Shown here piece after piece: positions 35,271 to 47,350 of a stretch of 64,000 nt of DNA. Every line of letters starts with the position of its first letter. Positions within the stretch are counted from its first letter, which is position 1. Position numbers and translations under genes: made by a program. The notes below the pieces were generated by a model. The model was not told the DNA's origin and made no database searches. It was given only the letters and a program-made list of their open reading frames with translations. The stretch covers positions 577,320-641,319 of the forward strand of contig QAOA01005727.1 in assembly GCA_003255065.1 (NCBI GenBank). The letters run 5' to 3'. The stretch comes from Cercis canadensis. Its lineage: Eukaryota; Streptophyta; Magnoliopsida; Fabales; Fabaceae.

Positions 35271-37169
35271 ATTCAAACCATGTGTGGACATAGTATAAGC
35301 TTTCTTATACCTTGGAAATAGTTAAAATACTGCTAGTGCTGCTAACTCTTGGAAATAGTTAAAATTCTGTATTCTAGTAGACAAAGCACTGAGGGAGCCT
35401 CTTTAGCCAAATCACCAGTTACTTCAACCTCCACCACGAAACTTTCCAAAAGGATACACAATAGGATTCACCGTTGTAGTGAACCTGTGAAACGGTATTC
35501 CTAACCTATCACCATTTTATGAATCTGCTCTATGTAACTTGTGTAGCACCATAAGAAATTAACTCAACGCTGTTAAAAGAATGTTCAAAGAAATTAAAGG
35601 GAGGATATATGTCAATCTATGATGCACTGCTGGCTGTGGAGTACCAAATTAAAATCCTATTAGAAAAGGGGGAGGGGTAGTACCGCTTAGTCAAAGAGAC
35701 TTTGATACTATGTCAAAAAAATCTAAACTAAAAGCTTGAGCTGTTAATAGAAAGCTTAAGAATGATTTTATAACTAACATTGCCATGTTGCTTTGTTTTA
35801 TGTCTCACTTTATATGATTGGCTAAGCAGAGAAAAGGACCCACACAACCTGTTTTACTAACGCCAAAACTAAATATAAGAAAATTAAATTGACAATTGTA
35901 TCCTTTAATCACTTTATTTTTTTCATTACCATTAGTTAGGTAAAGTTAGATTTTCTAGTATATAGAGGTATGGGGACTTGAACCTAAGACCTTAACCTTT
36001 TTGAGAGATTCCTAGACCAACTGTGATGTGTGCACTTGTGTCCTTTAATTAGTTAGATAAGTGCTAAACTAATAAATCAACGAACCCTATTTATTAAATC
36101 TCTTAAGATATTTATGGCATCTTTCTTTGCTCTTNGTCAACATTCTTTTTTACAAATTAAAAATTTCTCTCTTCTATTGTATGCCCTATCTTTCTCTCTC
36201 TGTAACAAATATCACAAATAAAGATAAAGCACAAGCATAATAAGGAAGAAATATCACAAACTGTGCGTTTAGCCTTGTGACCTACCATGTCTTTAGGAAT
36301 ATTGTAAAATGATACTCATACCTTTTCTTAAGCTGTAGAAGGTGAGCTATTTTGAATTGTTAGATTAAAGTTTCAATAGAGTTTATGAAATTTTAGTAGA
36401 CGGAATTAAAGTCAAATGCTGCCAAATGTCTTCTTGAAAAGGCCTCTATTTCTCAATCCCTTTGATTTTCTTGGTTCTAGATCCATTGACACAGTCCAAA
36501 ACAGAAAATAGCTGCACCAAAAAAAAAAGATACCACATATAGAATGTTCTTGTAATATATGTGATTTCCTGCACAACTATATATATATATATATAATTTT
36601 TTGTTTCCTAAGGTATCCCCAAGCTTTGCCTAAGACTAATCCTTCAATATTAGATTAGGCGCTAAAGCGGGACCTCTCTCAAGAAAGTTTGTTGCATCCA
36701 CAAGGGTTCGAACTCGATACCACTTGTTAAAATTACCAAAGTCCATTCCACTCAGACCACTATATTGATCACCACATATATACTTTCTTCATGCCTCATA
36801 AATTAAAAAAAAAAAATGTTAGTCACTACGTGTCTGCCTTTACATGTGGTTTTATATTTATAAAATTGCATTTATTAGATTGGGGAGGTGAATTATGCCC
36901 CAACATCACTCAAAAACAATACCAAAAGATTAATAATTTTAAAAACGATAATTCTATGGTGCCACAGAATATGTTATACCATATTGATTTGGCAAGCATA
37001 TACTATCAAGATATAATTTTCATATTTTACTGGATACAAAATATAATTTATCTCATTCTCTCAAACAAACTTGAAAATTGTTGACTTGAGATTGTCGACT
37101 ACACATGTCATTCACACAGTAGTTGTTCTCATGTAGTATAGGATACCACATCCATAACAAAAATATATA
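35271..37169. other. Non-coding stretch
   Basis: I find no gene. Features are a pyrimidine-rich tract, an N at 36135, an AT run at about 36580, and a segment at 36600-36780 containing ggttcgaactc (36705-36715), which resembles an RNA polymerase III B box but lacks a convincing A box. The 97-codon frame at 36791-37084 is AT-driven and has no recognisable similarity. Confidence 0.55.
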
Positions 37170-37170
37170 A

Positions 37171-38145
37171 GAAATCTCCTTTTAAAAAAATTAAATTATA
37201 TTTTAAATCCTTATTATTTTAGTAATAATATAAATAAATCCTTACAATTTAATTCTATCTAGTTCCTTATATTTTTGACATGATATAATCAAGTCCCTAA
37301 TATTAGGTTTGGCTGTAACACCATAAATGAATTGTTGACATATCAAATGGTGAACACATTTGGTGAAGATGGTATCCTAGCTAGAATAAAAAAAAAGCCC
37401 AATCAGCATTCACTGCACACATGTAACTAGGCCAACTCATGGCGTGCAAGTCACATGACTTTCTTCCCCTTATGCTTTACCTCATATGTATTTATATATC
37501 CCAAAGTGACAGCCAAAACGTCTTAATACAACTTCTTCTCATCGTTTTCGTCTCTACACCTTTTCCTTTCATTGCTTCAACTGATTTCGACCGCCATGGC
37601 CGAAACCGCTCCAAAACCCATTTATTCCTCTGCTTCTTCTACTCTAGATGTTCACATCATTTACGCTGAGCAACCCCGACAGGCCTGTCTTGTTTCTCTA
37701 ACATTTTGTTCTTATGGGTTCTGTTTGTTTCCCGAGAAAAGGGACGAGAGATTTGGCAATTCACTTTCTTGCTACATTCATCGCCGTCAGATCTCCGATG
37801 GGTGAGATATGGACCTCTGTTGGCATGAGAAGAGGCAAATGACGACAAGAAGAGGAGAGGAAAGTCATGTGACCTGCACATGATGAGTTAGCCCAGCTAC
37901 ATATGTGCTAGTGAATGCTGACTGGGCTTTATTTTATGCCAATTAGGATATCATCTATGTCAAATGTGTACAACGTTTGACACGTCAACAATTCACTAAC
38001 AATGTTATAACTTAGACTAAAAGCAAGGACTTGATTACACCATGTTAAAAGTATAAGGACATAATTAGATAGAATTAAATTGTAGGGACCCACTTACATT
38101 TTTACCAAACTATAGGGATCCAAGGCACAATTAAACTTTTAAAAT
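37171..38145. mobile_element. Long-inverted-repeat element carrying a plant gene exon
   Basis: The left arm (about 37171-37465) and the right arm (about 37830-38145) are inverted complements with mismatches: for example aatttaattctatcta on the left against tagatagaattaaatt on the right, gaattgttgaca against the complement of cgtcaacaattc, and gtcacatgactttc against the complement of gaaagtcatgtgac. Arms of about 300 bp round a core of about 360 bp fit a Mutator-like foldback or Pack-MULE. I could not find a clear 9-bp target duplication, so the outer borders are approximate. The core holds the exon listed next. Confidence 0.65.
37596..37685 (+). pseudogene. Subtilase propeptide-like (inhibitor I9) first-exon fragment
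   Basis: ATG at 37596 lies in a strong context (ccgccatggc) and opens MAETAPKPIYSSASST, then LDVHIIYAEQP. The VHIIY-x-E-x-P pattern is the start of the I9 propeptide fold shared by plant subtilases and by the small stand-alone propeptide-like inhibitors (SPI-1 type). In those proteins an EEPEAYH-like stretch follows; here similarity stops after about 27-30 residues, and the rest of the frame (to 37805) looks like intron sequence. Upstream sequence is pyrimidine-rich like a 5' leader. Being inside inverted repeats it is probably a captured 5' exon. The short match limits certainty. Confidence 0.5.
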
Positions 38146-38318
38146 TATTAATCTTTTGCTATTTTTTTTTTTGAGTGACATTGGGGCATAATTTTCTTCC
38201 AATGCACATGGATCCCTTTACAACAAGATTAGTCACCACAAGCCACTAGACGTAATCTATTGATCAAGGATTTGAGTAGTTTGTAAAAAATAAGGAGTTT
38301 GAATCTTTATGCTGTTAT

Positions 38319-38443
<125 letters not shown>

Positions 38444-38489
38444 AGGAAGCACAAATTTAGACTCTACATGTGATTTCAAATTGAATTTT

Positions 38490-38748
38490 TACTTTGAACA
38501 GGGAGATGAATTAACCAACAGACAACACTTGACAATTGACATATATCAATACCAAAATAAACAAGAAATCAATAATTTAAAATATATGTATTTGCTAATC
38601 TATAATTTTACTTTATGCNTACTTTGAACAGGGAGATGAATTAACCAACAGACAACACTTGACAATTGACATATATCAATACCAAAATAAACAAGAAATC
38701 AATAATTTAAAATATATGTATATGCTAATCTATAATTTTACTTTATGC
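38490..38748. repeat. Direct duplication of 129 bp around a single N
   Basis: 38490-38618 and 38620-38748 are the same sequence (tactttgaacagggagatga through ctttatgc) with one visible difference (tttgct versus tatgct), joined by an N at 38619. Same pattern as 1983-2199, so a joined-overlap artefact is likely. Confidence 0.8.
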
Positions 38749-38883
38749 GCCTCTCTTTAATAGGTCTCTCTTTATTAAAAAAATTAACTGTAAATGTAAG
38801 ACCTACTGAAATTCAAATTAGGAGTACCCAGTTTTGGGAGGGAGGCGGTAGCATATTATCAAGTATGTAACTATTTGTGGCTT

Positions 38884-38938
38884 TATAAATATTTATTGGG
38901 ATCAACTCTTACTATATAATTTGCTGACCTTGATTTAG
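38884..38938 (+). promoter_or_regulatory. TATA-like motif and leader before NLR unit A
   Basis: TATAAATA at 38884-38891 lies 48 bp ahead of the start codon. The bases just before ATG (ctgaccttgatttag) also look like a branch point plus 3' splice site, so the start codon may instead open the second exon of a transcript with an upstream leader exon. The same 54 bases precede unit C (53437-53490). Confidence 0.4.
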
Positions 38939-41683
38939 ATGGCTGGTATCCCTGAGAGTGTGGCAACCAACATTGTTCAGAGATTAGTGGATAGAGCAAT
39001 AGATGAAGCTTATTATCTATGCTGTTTCAAGAAAATTGTTGAAGACTTTGAAGAGGAAAAGAAAACATTGGCAGCAAAACTAACAGATGTGCAGAAAAAT
39101 ATTGAAGACAACAAGAAAGCAGTTAAGGAGACTAGGGAGGAGGATAAACTGTGGGAGGATAGAGCCAAAGGTCTCATTGCAGAAGATACCAAGACCAAAA
39201 AGTCATGTTTTTATGGTTGGTGTCGCAATTGCATTTGGCAATACCGACAAGGCAGGGACTTGGCAGAGAAGACGCAAAAGATTAAAGCACTCGTTGAAAA
39301 TAGTAACCTTGCAAAAACTGGACGCCCTGTTGATCTTCCTGGCTTGGAATATTATTATTCACCGGATTTTGTCCACTTTGACAGCAGAAAATTGGTTTAT
39401 GGTAAGCTTTTGGAGGCACTAAAAAATGGCGAGAGTTATATGATTGCACTGCAGGGGATGGGGGGATCAGGTAAAACCACAATGGTAATTGAGGTGGGTG
39501 AAAAAGTTGAAAAAGAAAAGCTTTTTGACAAAGTCATCTTGGTTGTTGTGTCCAATAATCCAGATGTTAAGAAGATTCAAGATGAAATTGCAAGGCCTTT
39601 GGGTTTGGAATTCAAACAAGAAGAAAACAATTTAGAGAGAGCAAAGAAGCTCTGGCTGAGGTTAACTAATGGTGAAAAGATACTTATAATACTAGATGAT
39701 GTCTGGAAAAAGCTCAAATTTGAAGACATCGGAATTCCACTGTATCACAATCACAAGGGTTGTCATGTTCTTTTAACTACTCGCAACTTGAGTGTTTGTC
39801 GTTTAATGGGATGCCAAGATTCTACCATTCAGCTGGATATCTTATCTGGACATGAAGCTTGGGATTTCTTCAAAAAGCATTCAGGTATTAATGATAATTC
39901 TTCCAAAAAATTGAAGGATACGGCTGAAATAATTGCAAAAGAATGTAAAGGCTTACCAGTTGCACTTGCAGCAGTAGCAAGCACTTTAAAGAACCAGCCT
40001 TTTGAAGATTGGAATGCAGCTTTGAAAAGCTTGAGAAATCCTAGACCAATTGATATTACTGATCATGAACTCAAAGAAGTTTACAAAAGTCTAGAAGTGA
40101 GCTATGCTTTTCTAAATAATGAACATGCGCAGGAGCTCTTCAAGCTCTGTTCTTTGTTTCCTGAAGATTATGAAATCCCTTTGGAAGATTTGACCAGGTT
40201 TGCTATAGGATTGGGACTATTTGGGGAGATTGATTCATACACAACAGCAAGGGATGACATGCATAGAGCTAACAAAAGGCTAATAGAATCTTGTTTGTTG
40301 ATGGAAGCTAATGAAGGAAGATATGTGAAAATGCATGATTTGGTACGTGATGTGGCCAAGCTGATAGCAAACAATGATATTCAATTGATTGTAGGGCTGA
40401 GATGGAATTTGGGTAATATTGAAAAACAGAAGGCAGTGAGATATTTGTATTGCCAAAACATGATTGACTTTCTTGAACAATTGCCATGTCCCAAACTTGA
40501 GATTCTATTAGTTAGTATAGATGAAAAAGATTCCTTGGAAGTACCAGAAACATTTTTTGAAGGAATGATTGATCTCAAAGTTCTGGCTCTTTGGAGAAGG
40601 AATCTTTGGGGAAGGAATCGGTGGAGAACATGTACTCTAAAGTTGCCACGATCAATTGAGTTGTCGGAAGGTCTTCGAACTTTACGCCTAACAAATTTAA
40701 AATTTGAAGAGATCTCTGTTTTGAAAAAACTACAAAGACTTGAGACTCTCGAGTTGATAAGATGTTTAATCAATGAACTGCCCAATGGAATTATGGAATT
40801 GGACAAATTAAGATTGTTGAAATTGGAAGACTGTGAAATTAAAAGGAATCCATTTAAATTGATTGGCAGACTTTTCCAAATAGAAGAGTTGCATTTTGTG
40901 GGTAACTTCGGACCAACTTGGGAGTTGACTGGTGGACTTGTTGCTGATTTATTTGATAAAGACAGCATCTCACCAAAATTGCTGAGGTATCGTATATCTC
41001 TAGAAAATGCTGCTAATTATTCCCGTTGTTCCAGAATAACAGCTTCAGTATCAAAAGGTGTAGGTATCGAACAATTCTTGATTGATTCCATCTCAAATAC
41101 AACAATTAAGCATATGATACAAAGAGCAGAGTATCTTGGCTTGAAGAAAATTCAGGGAGGTTATAGAAGTGTTATCCCAACCTTACTTGAAGCAATAGGA
41201 GGAGACATGAATGAATTGACTCAACTTGTGCTTGATACCTATTCTGGGATGGAGTGTTTGATTGATACTACTGGTCTTCCATTTTTTATAGGAACCATCT
41301 TCTCCAAATTGATTAAGCTACAACTTAAAGAAATGTGTGATCTGAAAGAACTATGCCATGGTCATCAAACTCCTCCTGACTTATTTGAGAAGTTACAATC
41401 ACTAGATATACAACGATGCAGCAAACTCCGTAGCAGGCTACTTGTGAGGAACTTGAATCTAAGAAGACTTGAGGAACTGTATGTGGAAGATTGTCCAGAG
41501 CTGACATCTCTTTTCACATTTTCTACTGCTCAAAGTCTAGTGGAGCTAAAACGGCTGAGAATAACAGAGTGCAAGGAATTGAAATACATAATAACAGAGG
41601 ACAGAGAGGAAGGAGAGGAAATAGTTCAGGATCAGAATGAAGATTGTCCCAAGGCAAGACAGCATGACAACAACACCTCATCG
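38939..41683 (+). CDS. CC-NB-ARC-LRR disease resistance protein, unit A exon 1
   Basis: Open exon of 915 codons (925 if read through to TAA 41714-41716). N-terminal coiled coil at residues 1-120, with the CFYGWCRNC-IWQYRQG stretch typical of the RPS2-like class. NB-ARC: P-loop GMGGSGKTT 173-181, kinase-2 LIILDDVW 249-256, RNBS-B HVLLTTRNL, GLPVAL from 338, RNBS-D LFKLCSLFPEDYEIP, and MHD at 465-467. LRRs run from about 520 to the end, with repeats such as LEELYVEDCPELTSLF. The family acts as cytosolic immune receptors that bind ADP/ATP and trigger cell death on effector sensing. All nucleotide-binding motifs are intact. The exon probably ends at TCG before gtactc (41684). Phase 0 here does not fit the plain acceptor of exon 2, see there. 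Confidence 0.92.
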
Positions 41684-42160
41684 GTACTCCACTCTGTCAC
41701 ATTCTATTTACATTAAATCTCCGTTCTTCTTCTTTCAATAACCTAAAGAAAACGTTTCATTCCCTCTGTCAACTCACAGGCCCTATTCCTTGATGTATGA
41801 TGATATATAACCTTTATATTTGTTTATCATTTTAACTCCTGTGTACTTCCTTTTAAATTTGTTGTGTGTTGGCTTAATCATAACATTTCCTCTATACTCT
41901 TTGTTAATTTGTTTCTTACAATTGGAATGAAAAAGGTTTTCTTTGAGTTTTGTGAATTCCATTAATTCTCATGATTTTAAATAAAAAAAAATTATATAAA
42001 TTTAATTGGAGCAATTAATAAGAAAGTAACTTCTAGAATAAAACTTCTCAACTCTATATAAAAATGACAAATGTTGTAACTTTAAAAAATAATACCAAAT
42101 AAAATACATATTACAAGAGACATTTTAGTTTGACTTAACAAGAATTTTTTATTTTGTAAG

Positions 42161-42792
42161 GACTACTGATCTCAAATTCAGAACAACTTTGCTTAGCACA
42201 ATGTCTTTAGAAGCAATCATTGGCACTGTGCAAGGTTAAAAAGATGGAAATAGATAGGTGTCCAAATTTAACATCATTGTTTACTCTATCGGTTGCCTCA
42301 ACAATAATGCTTGAAGAATTGACAATTTAGAGTTGTGATGGAATGAAGCAGATAATAACAGATGGAGGAGATTACCAAAATCACAAGAACAACAAGTTTA
42401 TCTTCCCAAAATTAAAAGAGATTGTGGTCAAGAACTGCAGCGTATTGGAATTTTTATTTCCAGCCAGCTTTTTTGAAAACCTTCTACATCTGAAGTCTAT
42501 CTCCATCGAAGCAGCTCCTGAGTTGAAATATGTGTTTGGGCAATTTCATCGTGAAGATAATTTATCTCATCAGAATGATAATCTTAAGATTCAAATTGAT
42601 CTCCCTGCATTGGGCCATATCTTTTTGAGGAATCTGCCAAAGATCATTAGCATTTGCCCCAACAACTTTTATGCCACATGCCCATCTCTGAAGTCATTTA
42701 TGCTAAGGGATTGTCCATTGCTGAGCATCACATCTATAAGTGATTTCATGATTCATAATGACACAAGGCAACTGGACCACATAACCACAAAG
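42161..42792 (+). pseudogene. NLR unit A exon 2 (LRR), two in-frame TAG codons
   Basis: LRR-coding exon, best recognised from 42331: MKQIITDGG, then FPKLKEIVVKNCSVLEFLFP, LKSISIEAAPELKYVFGQFH and CPSLKSFMLRDCPLL. It ends AAAG with a gtaatt donor, phase 0. With the acceptor tttgtaag (42159-42160) the frame meets TAG at 42208-42210 and 42328-42330, where unit B has TTG and TGG. Both TAGs end in AG at a phase-0 boundary, so splicing at 42211 or 42331 from the phase-0 end of exon 1 would give an open frame. Whether this is rescue or simple decay cannot be told from sequence. Confidence 0.7.
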
Positions 42793-43510
42793 GTAATTTT
42801 CTTTTCTGACCTTTTCTTTCTTAAATAAAATCTTAATATATATGGTTTCTTTACAACACCAATTGGGTCATACATTTAAGAATTTTTTGATTAGAAAAAT
42901 GCTGCCTTCAACAAACTGGTGGCTCACAACAGACAAAAACAAAAGCTGATACTCTGTCCTTTATTTAATTAATTTACTTGCTCCTCAAATACAAACTAAT
43001 TAATAGGATGCATTACATGGGTTTAGATCAACATAAAATTAGGGAAATTATATTATAGACAAATGAAATGACTCATACATGATTATGTTTAATTTTATTC
43101 CTTATTAGTCAATGAAGAGAACCTCTAAATCCCTTAAACAATTAACTTAAACCTCTTGACCATGGCCCAAGAAAAATCTACGGGCTGAAGGAAAATAGGG
43201 AGAGAATATGCAATGGAGTGCGATAACTGAAAGTTGAGGAATTTTATAATGTATGAGTGTATGGAGGTAAGAAACATGTGCTAGAAAATAGGAAACAACA
43301 TTTAGAATTGATGAAAGTAACTAATGATTTGAAATAATTTATGGGAAATTATGTGGGGTACATTTAGTATGACAATACATATATAATTTCTATTTTCTCT
43401 TATATAGACCACTCTTCCTCAAGGGATAACTAATATATCATATACACAAGTAGATAAACTTGAATTGAGGTCTCTCAAATCAAATTTGACAAATAATATG
43501 CATTTTACAG

Positions 43511-44240
43511 GATTTAGGAGTGATTGTGAAGCATTTGAGATCTTTAGAGAAGGTCTCTGTAATTGAGCAGCCCAAAATAGAAGGGATCTTGCATCTAGAA
43601 TGCGTTCCCATGAATGAGCAATATGTGGCATCAAAATTAAGTTGTTTGGAATTGTTCAACTTATTGGAGCTAACGTATATATTTATGGGTCCCAAACATT
43701 TTCTGAGCCTCCAAAATCTTGAGAAAATTACAATAAGAGGATGCAGGAAATTGAAAGTTATCTTTTCTGCCTTTATTTTGAGAAGCCTACCACAGTTGTG
43801 GTATCTTCAAATTGAAGATTGCAAAGAATTGGAGCAAATCATTGAAGAAGATAATGAGGAGAATCAAACTCTATCAAATCCTCAATCCCAATCTATGTGC
43901 TTCCCACAGCTAAGTGCACTAATTGTCCTGCGTTGCCACAAGTTGAAACGTCTCTTCACATTCTGTGAGTTTCCCAAACTAGAGCTATTGTTCATAAAAG
44001 AAGCCTCTGAGCTGGAGCAAGTGTTTGGTTTTGAGCAATGTGAGAACACACAACCACACGTGTCAGCTGTTCTTCCAAAACTTAAATATCTATTACTTAA
44101 GAAGCTGCCAACCCTTACTAACGTCTGTCAAGGGATTGATTTTCTGACTATTGAATACCGTGTTGTGCATGATTGTCCGAAATTCCATTTGCCTTCAACT
44201 ATAACTATTGAGGACTTGGTGCAACATTACATCGATAAAG
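43511..44240 (+). CDS. NLR unit A exon 3 (LRR)
   Basis: After the acceptor attttacag the frame opens DLGVIVKHLRSLEKVSVIEQ and gives four to five irregular LRRs (LQNLEKITIRGCRKLKVIFS, LPQLWYLQIEDCKELEQII, FPKLELLFIKEASELEQVFG). It ends IDK plus one base before gtacac, phase 1. The length of 730 nt is the same in unit B. Intron 2 (42793-43510) separates it from exon 2 in phase 0. Reading on without splicing adds an unrelated tail and stop at 44339-44341. Confidence 0.8.
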
Positions 44241-44507
44241 GTACACACTATGCATCGTTCATATATTTTTTGTATTTATTTGTAGCTGGCAATAAATATA
44301 TATCTATTGGAAAGAATCAGATCTTCCTAGCACTACAATAATAGAGGCATTGCATGATTTAGCAAATTTCTCAAAATTCTTTTCAATAAAAATGATAAAT
44401 TGTGGCTTGACATCTAGATTTTTTAGCTTAGAACAGTCAATCACATCACTCTAAAAAAGACTTGGCCCTCTAATACAATTGCTAATGCTTATAAATATGC
44501 ATTGTAG

Positions 44508-44704
44508 AAATTACAATTGGTGAACTTCGATATTGGAACTTGTTCATAATGCTTGATCAAATGATTGAATGTGATGAAGATTCTGAACTCAAAGAGAACC
44601 CCAGTGAAAATCCAACACTAGATACCACTTCTCATCTTCAAAATAACCACGAGTCTGAAGTTGAAGCAGCATTAGTTTGTGAGCCACCTTCTTCACAATC
44701 ACAG
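44508..44704 (+). CDS. NLR unit A exon 4 (end of LRR, acidic linker)
   Basis: Too short for simple ORF detection but well supported by phase: acceptor tgtag, 2 bases completing the codon from exon 3, then ITIGELRYWNLFIMLDQMIE and DEDSELKENPSEN, LVCEPPSSQSQ and a gttaat donor in phase 0. Units B (49065-49261) and C (58945-59147) have the same exon. The sequence changes from LRR to an acidic polar linker here. Confidence 0.75.
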
Positions 44705-44798
44705 GTTAATCCTTAGACAATATGGCTGATAATAACATGAAATGATGAGTTCATTACAAAAGGAAATTACACCTGAATTTCTCTGGTTTTCTATGCAG

Positions 44799-44918
44799 TG
44801 GATTAAAGAAACAGATGATCATAAAGCAGAGAAGGTTATTGTAGCAACATCAACTGATTCAAAACAACGGAATCCATTGACAAGGCCATTAGACAAAACA
44901 AAGGAGTTATTACCAAAG
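44799..44918 (+). CDS. NLR unit A exon 5 (polar cassette)
   Basis: Exactly 40 codons between acceptor tatgcag and donor gtaaca, phase 0 at both ends: WIKETDDHKAEKVIVATSTD, then SKQRNPLTRPLDKTKELLPK. Same exon in unit B (49356-49475) and unit C (59241-59360). In unit A nothing further follows: about 60 bp on, the intron joins the middle of unit B exon 1 at about 44981. Confidence 0.75.
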
Positions 44919-44980
44919 GTAACATTATTGTCCTTTTTTGTCTTCATATAACTAATTAGTGAAGTTAAGTTATCAAGCAA

Positions 44981-46243
44981 AATTTAGGTAATAATGAAAA
45001 ACAGAGGGCAATGAGATATTTGTATTTCCAAAACATGATCGACTTTCCTGAACGGTTGTCGTGTCCTAAACTTGAGATTCTATTAGTTACAATAGATAAA
45101 GAAGATTCCTTGGAAGTACCAGAGGCATTTTTTGAAGGAATGATTGATCTCAAAGTTCTGGCTCTATGGAACAGGCATTGGTGGAGTCAAACAACACTAA
45201 AGTTGCCATTATCAATTGAATTGTTAAAAGGTCTCCGAACTTTATGCTTGGAACATTTGAAATTTGAAGACATCTCTGTTATGAAGAAACTACAAAGACT
45301 TGACACTCTCGAATTAATAAGATGTTTTATGAATGAACTGCCAAATGGAATTATCGAATTGGACAAATTAAGATTGTTGAAATTGGAAGACTGTCAAATT
45401 GAAAGGAATCCATTTGGAGTGATTGGTAGACTTCTACAAATAGAAGAGTTGTATTTTGTGGGGAACTTCGGATCAAGCTGGGAGTTTACTGGTGAACTTG
45501 TTGCTGATTTATTTGATAAAGTCAACATCTCACCAAAATTGCAGAGGTATCGTGTATCCCTAGAAAATGCTACTAATAGAACAAGATGTTTTAGCATAAC
45601 AAATTCAGTGACAAAAGGTGTAGGTATTGAACAATTCTTGATTGATTCCATCTCAAATACAACAATTAAGCATATGATACAAAGAGCAGAGTATCTTGGC
45701 TTAAAGAAAATTCAGGGAGGTTATAGAAGTGTTATCCCTACCTTAGTTGCAGCAATAGGAGGAGACATGAATGAACTGACTCAACTTGTGCTTGATACCT
45801 ATTCTAGGATGGAGTATCTAATTGATACTACTGGTCTTCCATCTTTGATAGGAACCATCTTCTCCAAATTGATTAAGCTACAACTTAAAGAAATGTGTGA
45901 TCTGAAAGAACTATGCCATGGTCATCAAACTCCTCCTGACTTATTTGAGAAGTTACAATCGCTAGAGATACACGGATGCAGCAAACTGCGTAGCAGGCTA
46001 CTTGTGAGGAACTTGAATCTAAGAAGACTTGAGAAACTGGATGTGCGAGATTGTCCCAAGCTAACATCTCTTTTCACATTTTCTACTGCTCAAAGTCTAG
46101 TGGAGCTAAAATGGCTGAGAATAATAGAGTGCAAGGAATTGAAATACATAATAACAGAGGACAGAGAGGAAGCAGAGGAAATAGTTCAAGATCAGAATGA
46201 AGATTGTCCCAAGGCAAGACAGCATGACAACAACACCTCATCG
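44981..46243 (+). pseudogene. NLR unit B exon 1, LRR part only
   Basis: Matches units A and C from just after the MHD region: NNEKQRAMRYLYFQNMIDF, then LRRs to CPKARQHDNNTSS and the gtactc donor at 46244. CC and NB-ARC are missing. The left edge is a sharp junction at 44981-44984, where the intron after exon 5 (shared with units B and C: tatcaagcaaattctta) switches into exon 1 sequence (aatttaggtaataatg). The shared AATT suggests a microhomology deletion. The frame from ATG 45011 is open for 411 codons, but there is no promoter of its own; it could be included in a unit A transcript. Confidence 0.8.
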
Positions 46244-46718
46244 GTACTCCACTCTGTCACATTCTATTTACATTAAATGTCTGTTCTTCTTCTTTCAATA
46301 ACCTAAAGAAAACGTTTCTTTCTCTCTGTCACCTCACAGGCCCTATTTCTTGATGTATGATGATATATAACCTTTATATTTGTTTATCATTTTAACTCTT
46401 GTGTACTTCCTTTTAAATTTGTTGTGTATCGGGTTAATCATAACATTTCCTCTATACTCTTTGTTAATTTGGTTCTTACAATTGGAATGAAAAAGATTTT
46501 CTTTGAATTTTGTGAATTCCATTAATTCTCATGATTTTAAATAAAAAAATTATATAAATTTAATTGGAGCAATTAATAGGAAAGTAACTTCTAGAATAAA
46601 ACTTCTTAACTCTACATAGAAATGACAAATGTTGTAACTTTAAAAAATAATACCAAATAAAATACATATTACAAGAGACATTTTAGTTTGACATAACAAG
46701 AATTTTTTATTTTGTAAG

Positions 46719-47350
46719 GACTACTGATCTCAAATTTAGAACAACTTTGCTTAGCACAATGTCTTTTGAAGCAATCATTGGCACTGTGCAAGGTTAAAAA
46801 GATGAAAATAGATAGGTGTCCAAAGTTAACATCATTGTTTACTCTATCGGTTGTCTCAACAATAATGCTTGAAGAATTGACAATTTGGAGTTGTGTTGGA
46901 ATGAATCAGATAATAACAGATGGAGGAGATTACCAAAATCACAAGAACAACAACTTTATCTTCCCAAAATTAGAAGATATTGTGGTCGAGAACTGCAGCG
47001 TATTGGAATTTTTATTTCTAGCCAGCTTTTCTAGAAACCTTCTACATCTGAAGTCTATCTCCATCGAAGCAGCTCCTGAGCTGAAATATGTGTTTGGGCA
47101 ATTTCATCGTGAAGATAATTTATCTCATCAGAATGATAATCTTAAGATTCAAATTGATCTCCCTGCATTGGGCCGTATCTTTTTGTGGAATCTGCCAAAG
47201 ATCATTAGCATTTGCCCCAACAACTTTTATGCCACATGCCCATCTCTGAAGTCATTTATGCTAAGGGATTGTCCGTTGCTGAGCATCACATCTATAAGTG
47301 ATTTCATGATTCATAATGACACAAGGCAACTGGACCACATAACCACAAAG
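46719..47350 (+). CDS. NLR unit B exon 2 (LRR), open
   Basis: Same 632-nt exon as in units A and C but without their TAG codons: GLLISNLEQLCLAQCLLKQS, then VKKMKIDRCPKLTSLFTLS and LEELTIWSCVGMNQIITDGG, up to the gtaatt donor. The upstream codon is TAA, so the exon should start at the tgtaag acceptor, 2 bases into a codon. That needs a phase-1 donor, which the visible exon 1 donor (phase 0) does not give, so a small intermediate exon or another donor may be missing from my model. It shows what the ancestral exon 2 encoded. Confidence 0.7.

Noticed and set aside
36705..36715. ggttcgaactc, like a pol III B box (possible SINE or tRNA)
   Set aside because: No convincing A box at the right distance, no cloverleaf, no target duplication found.
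40381..40968. 195-codon minus-strand frame in NLR exon 1, and similar ones in units B and C
   Set aside because: Antisense shadow of the LRR coding sequence; repeats wherever the LRR does.
43391..43510. An extra NLR exon before exon 3 (acceptor tatatag, TTLPQGITN-like frame)
   Set aside because: Its frame does not join exon 3 (stop upstream in the exon 3 frame, no donor), and the solo LTR sits in it in unit C; simplest reading is intron.
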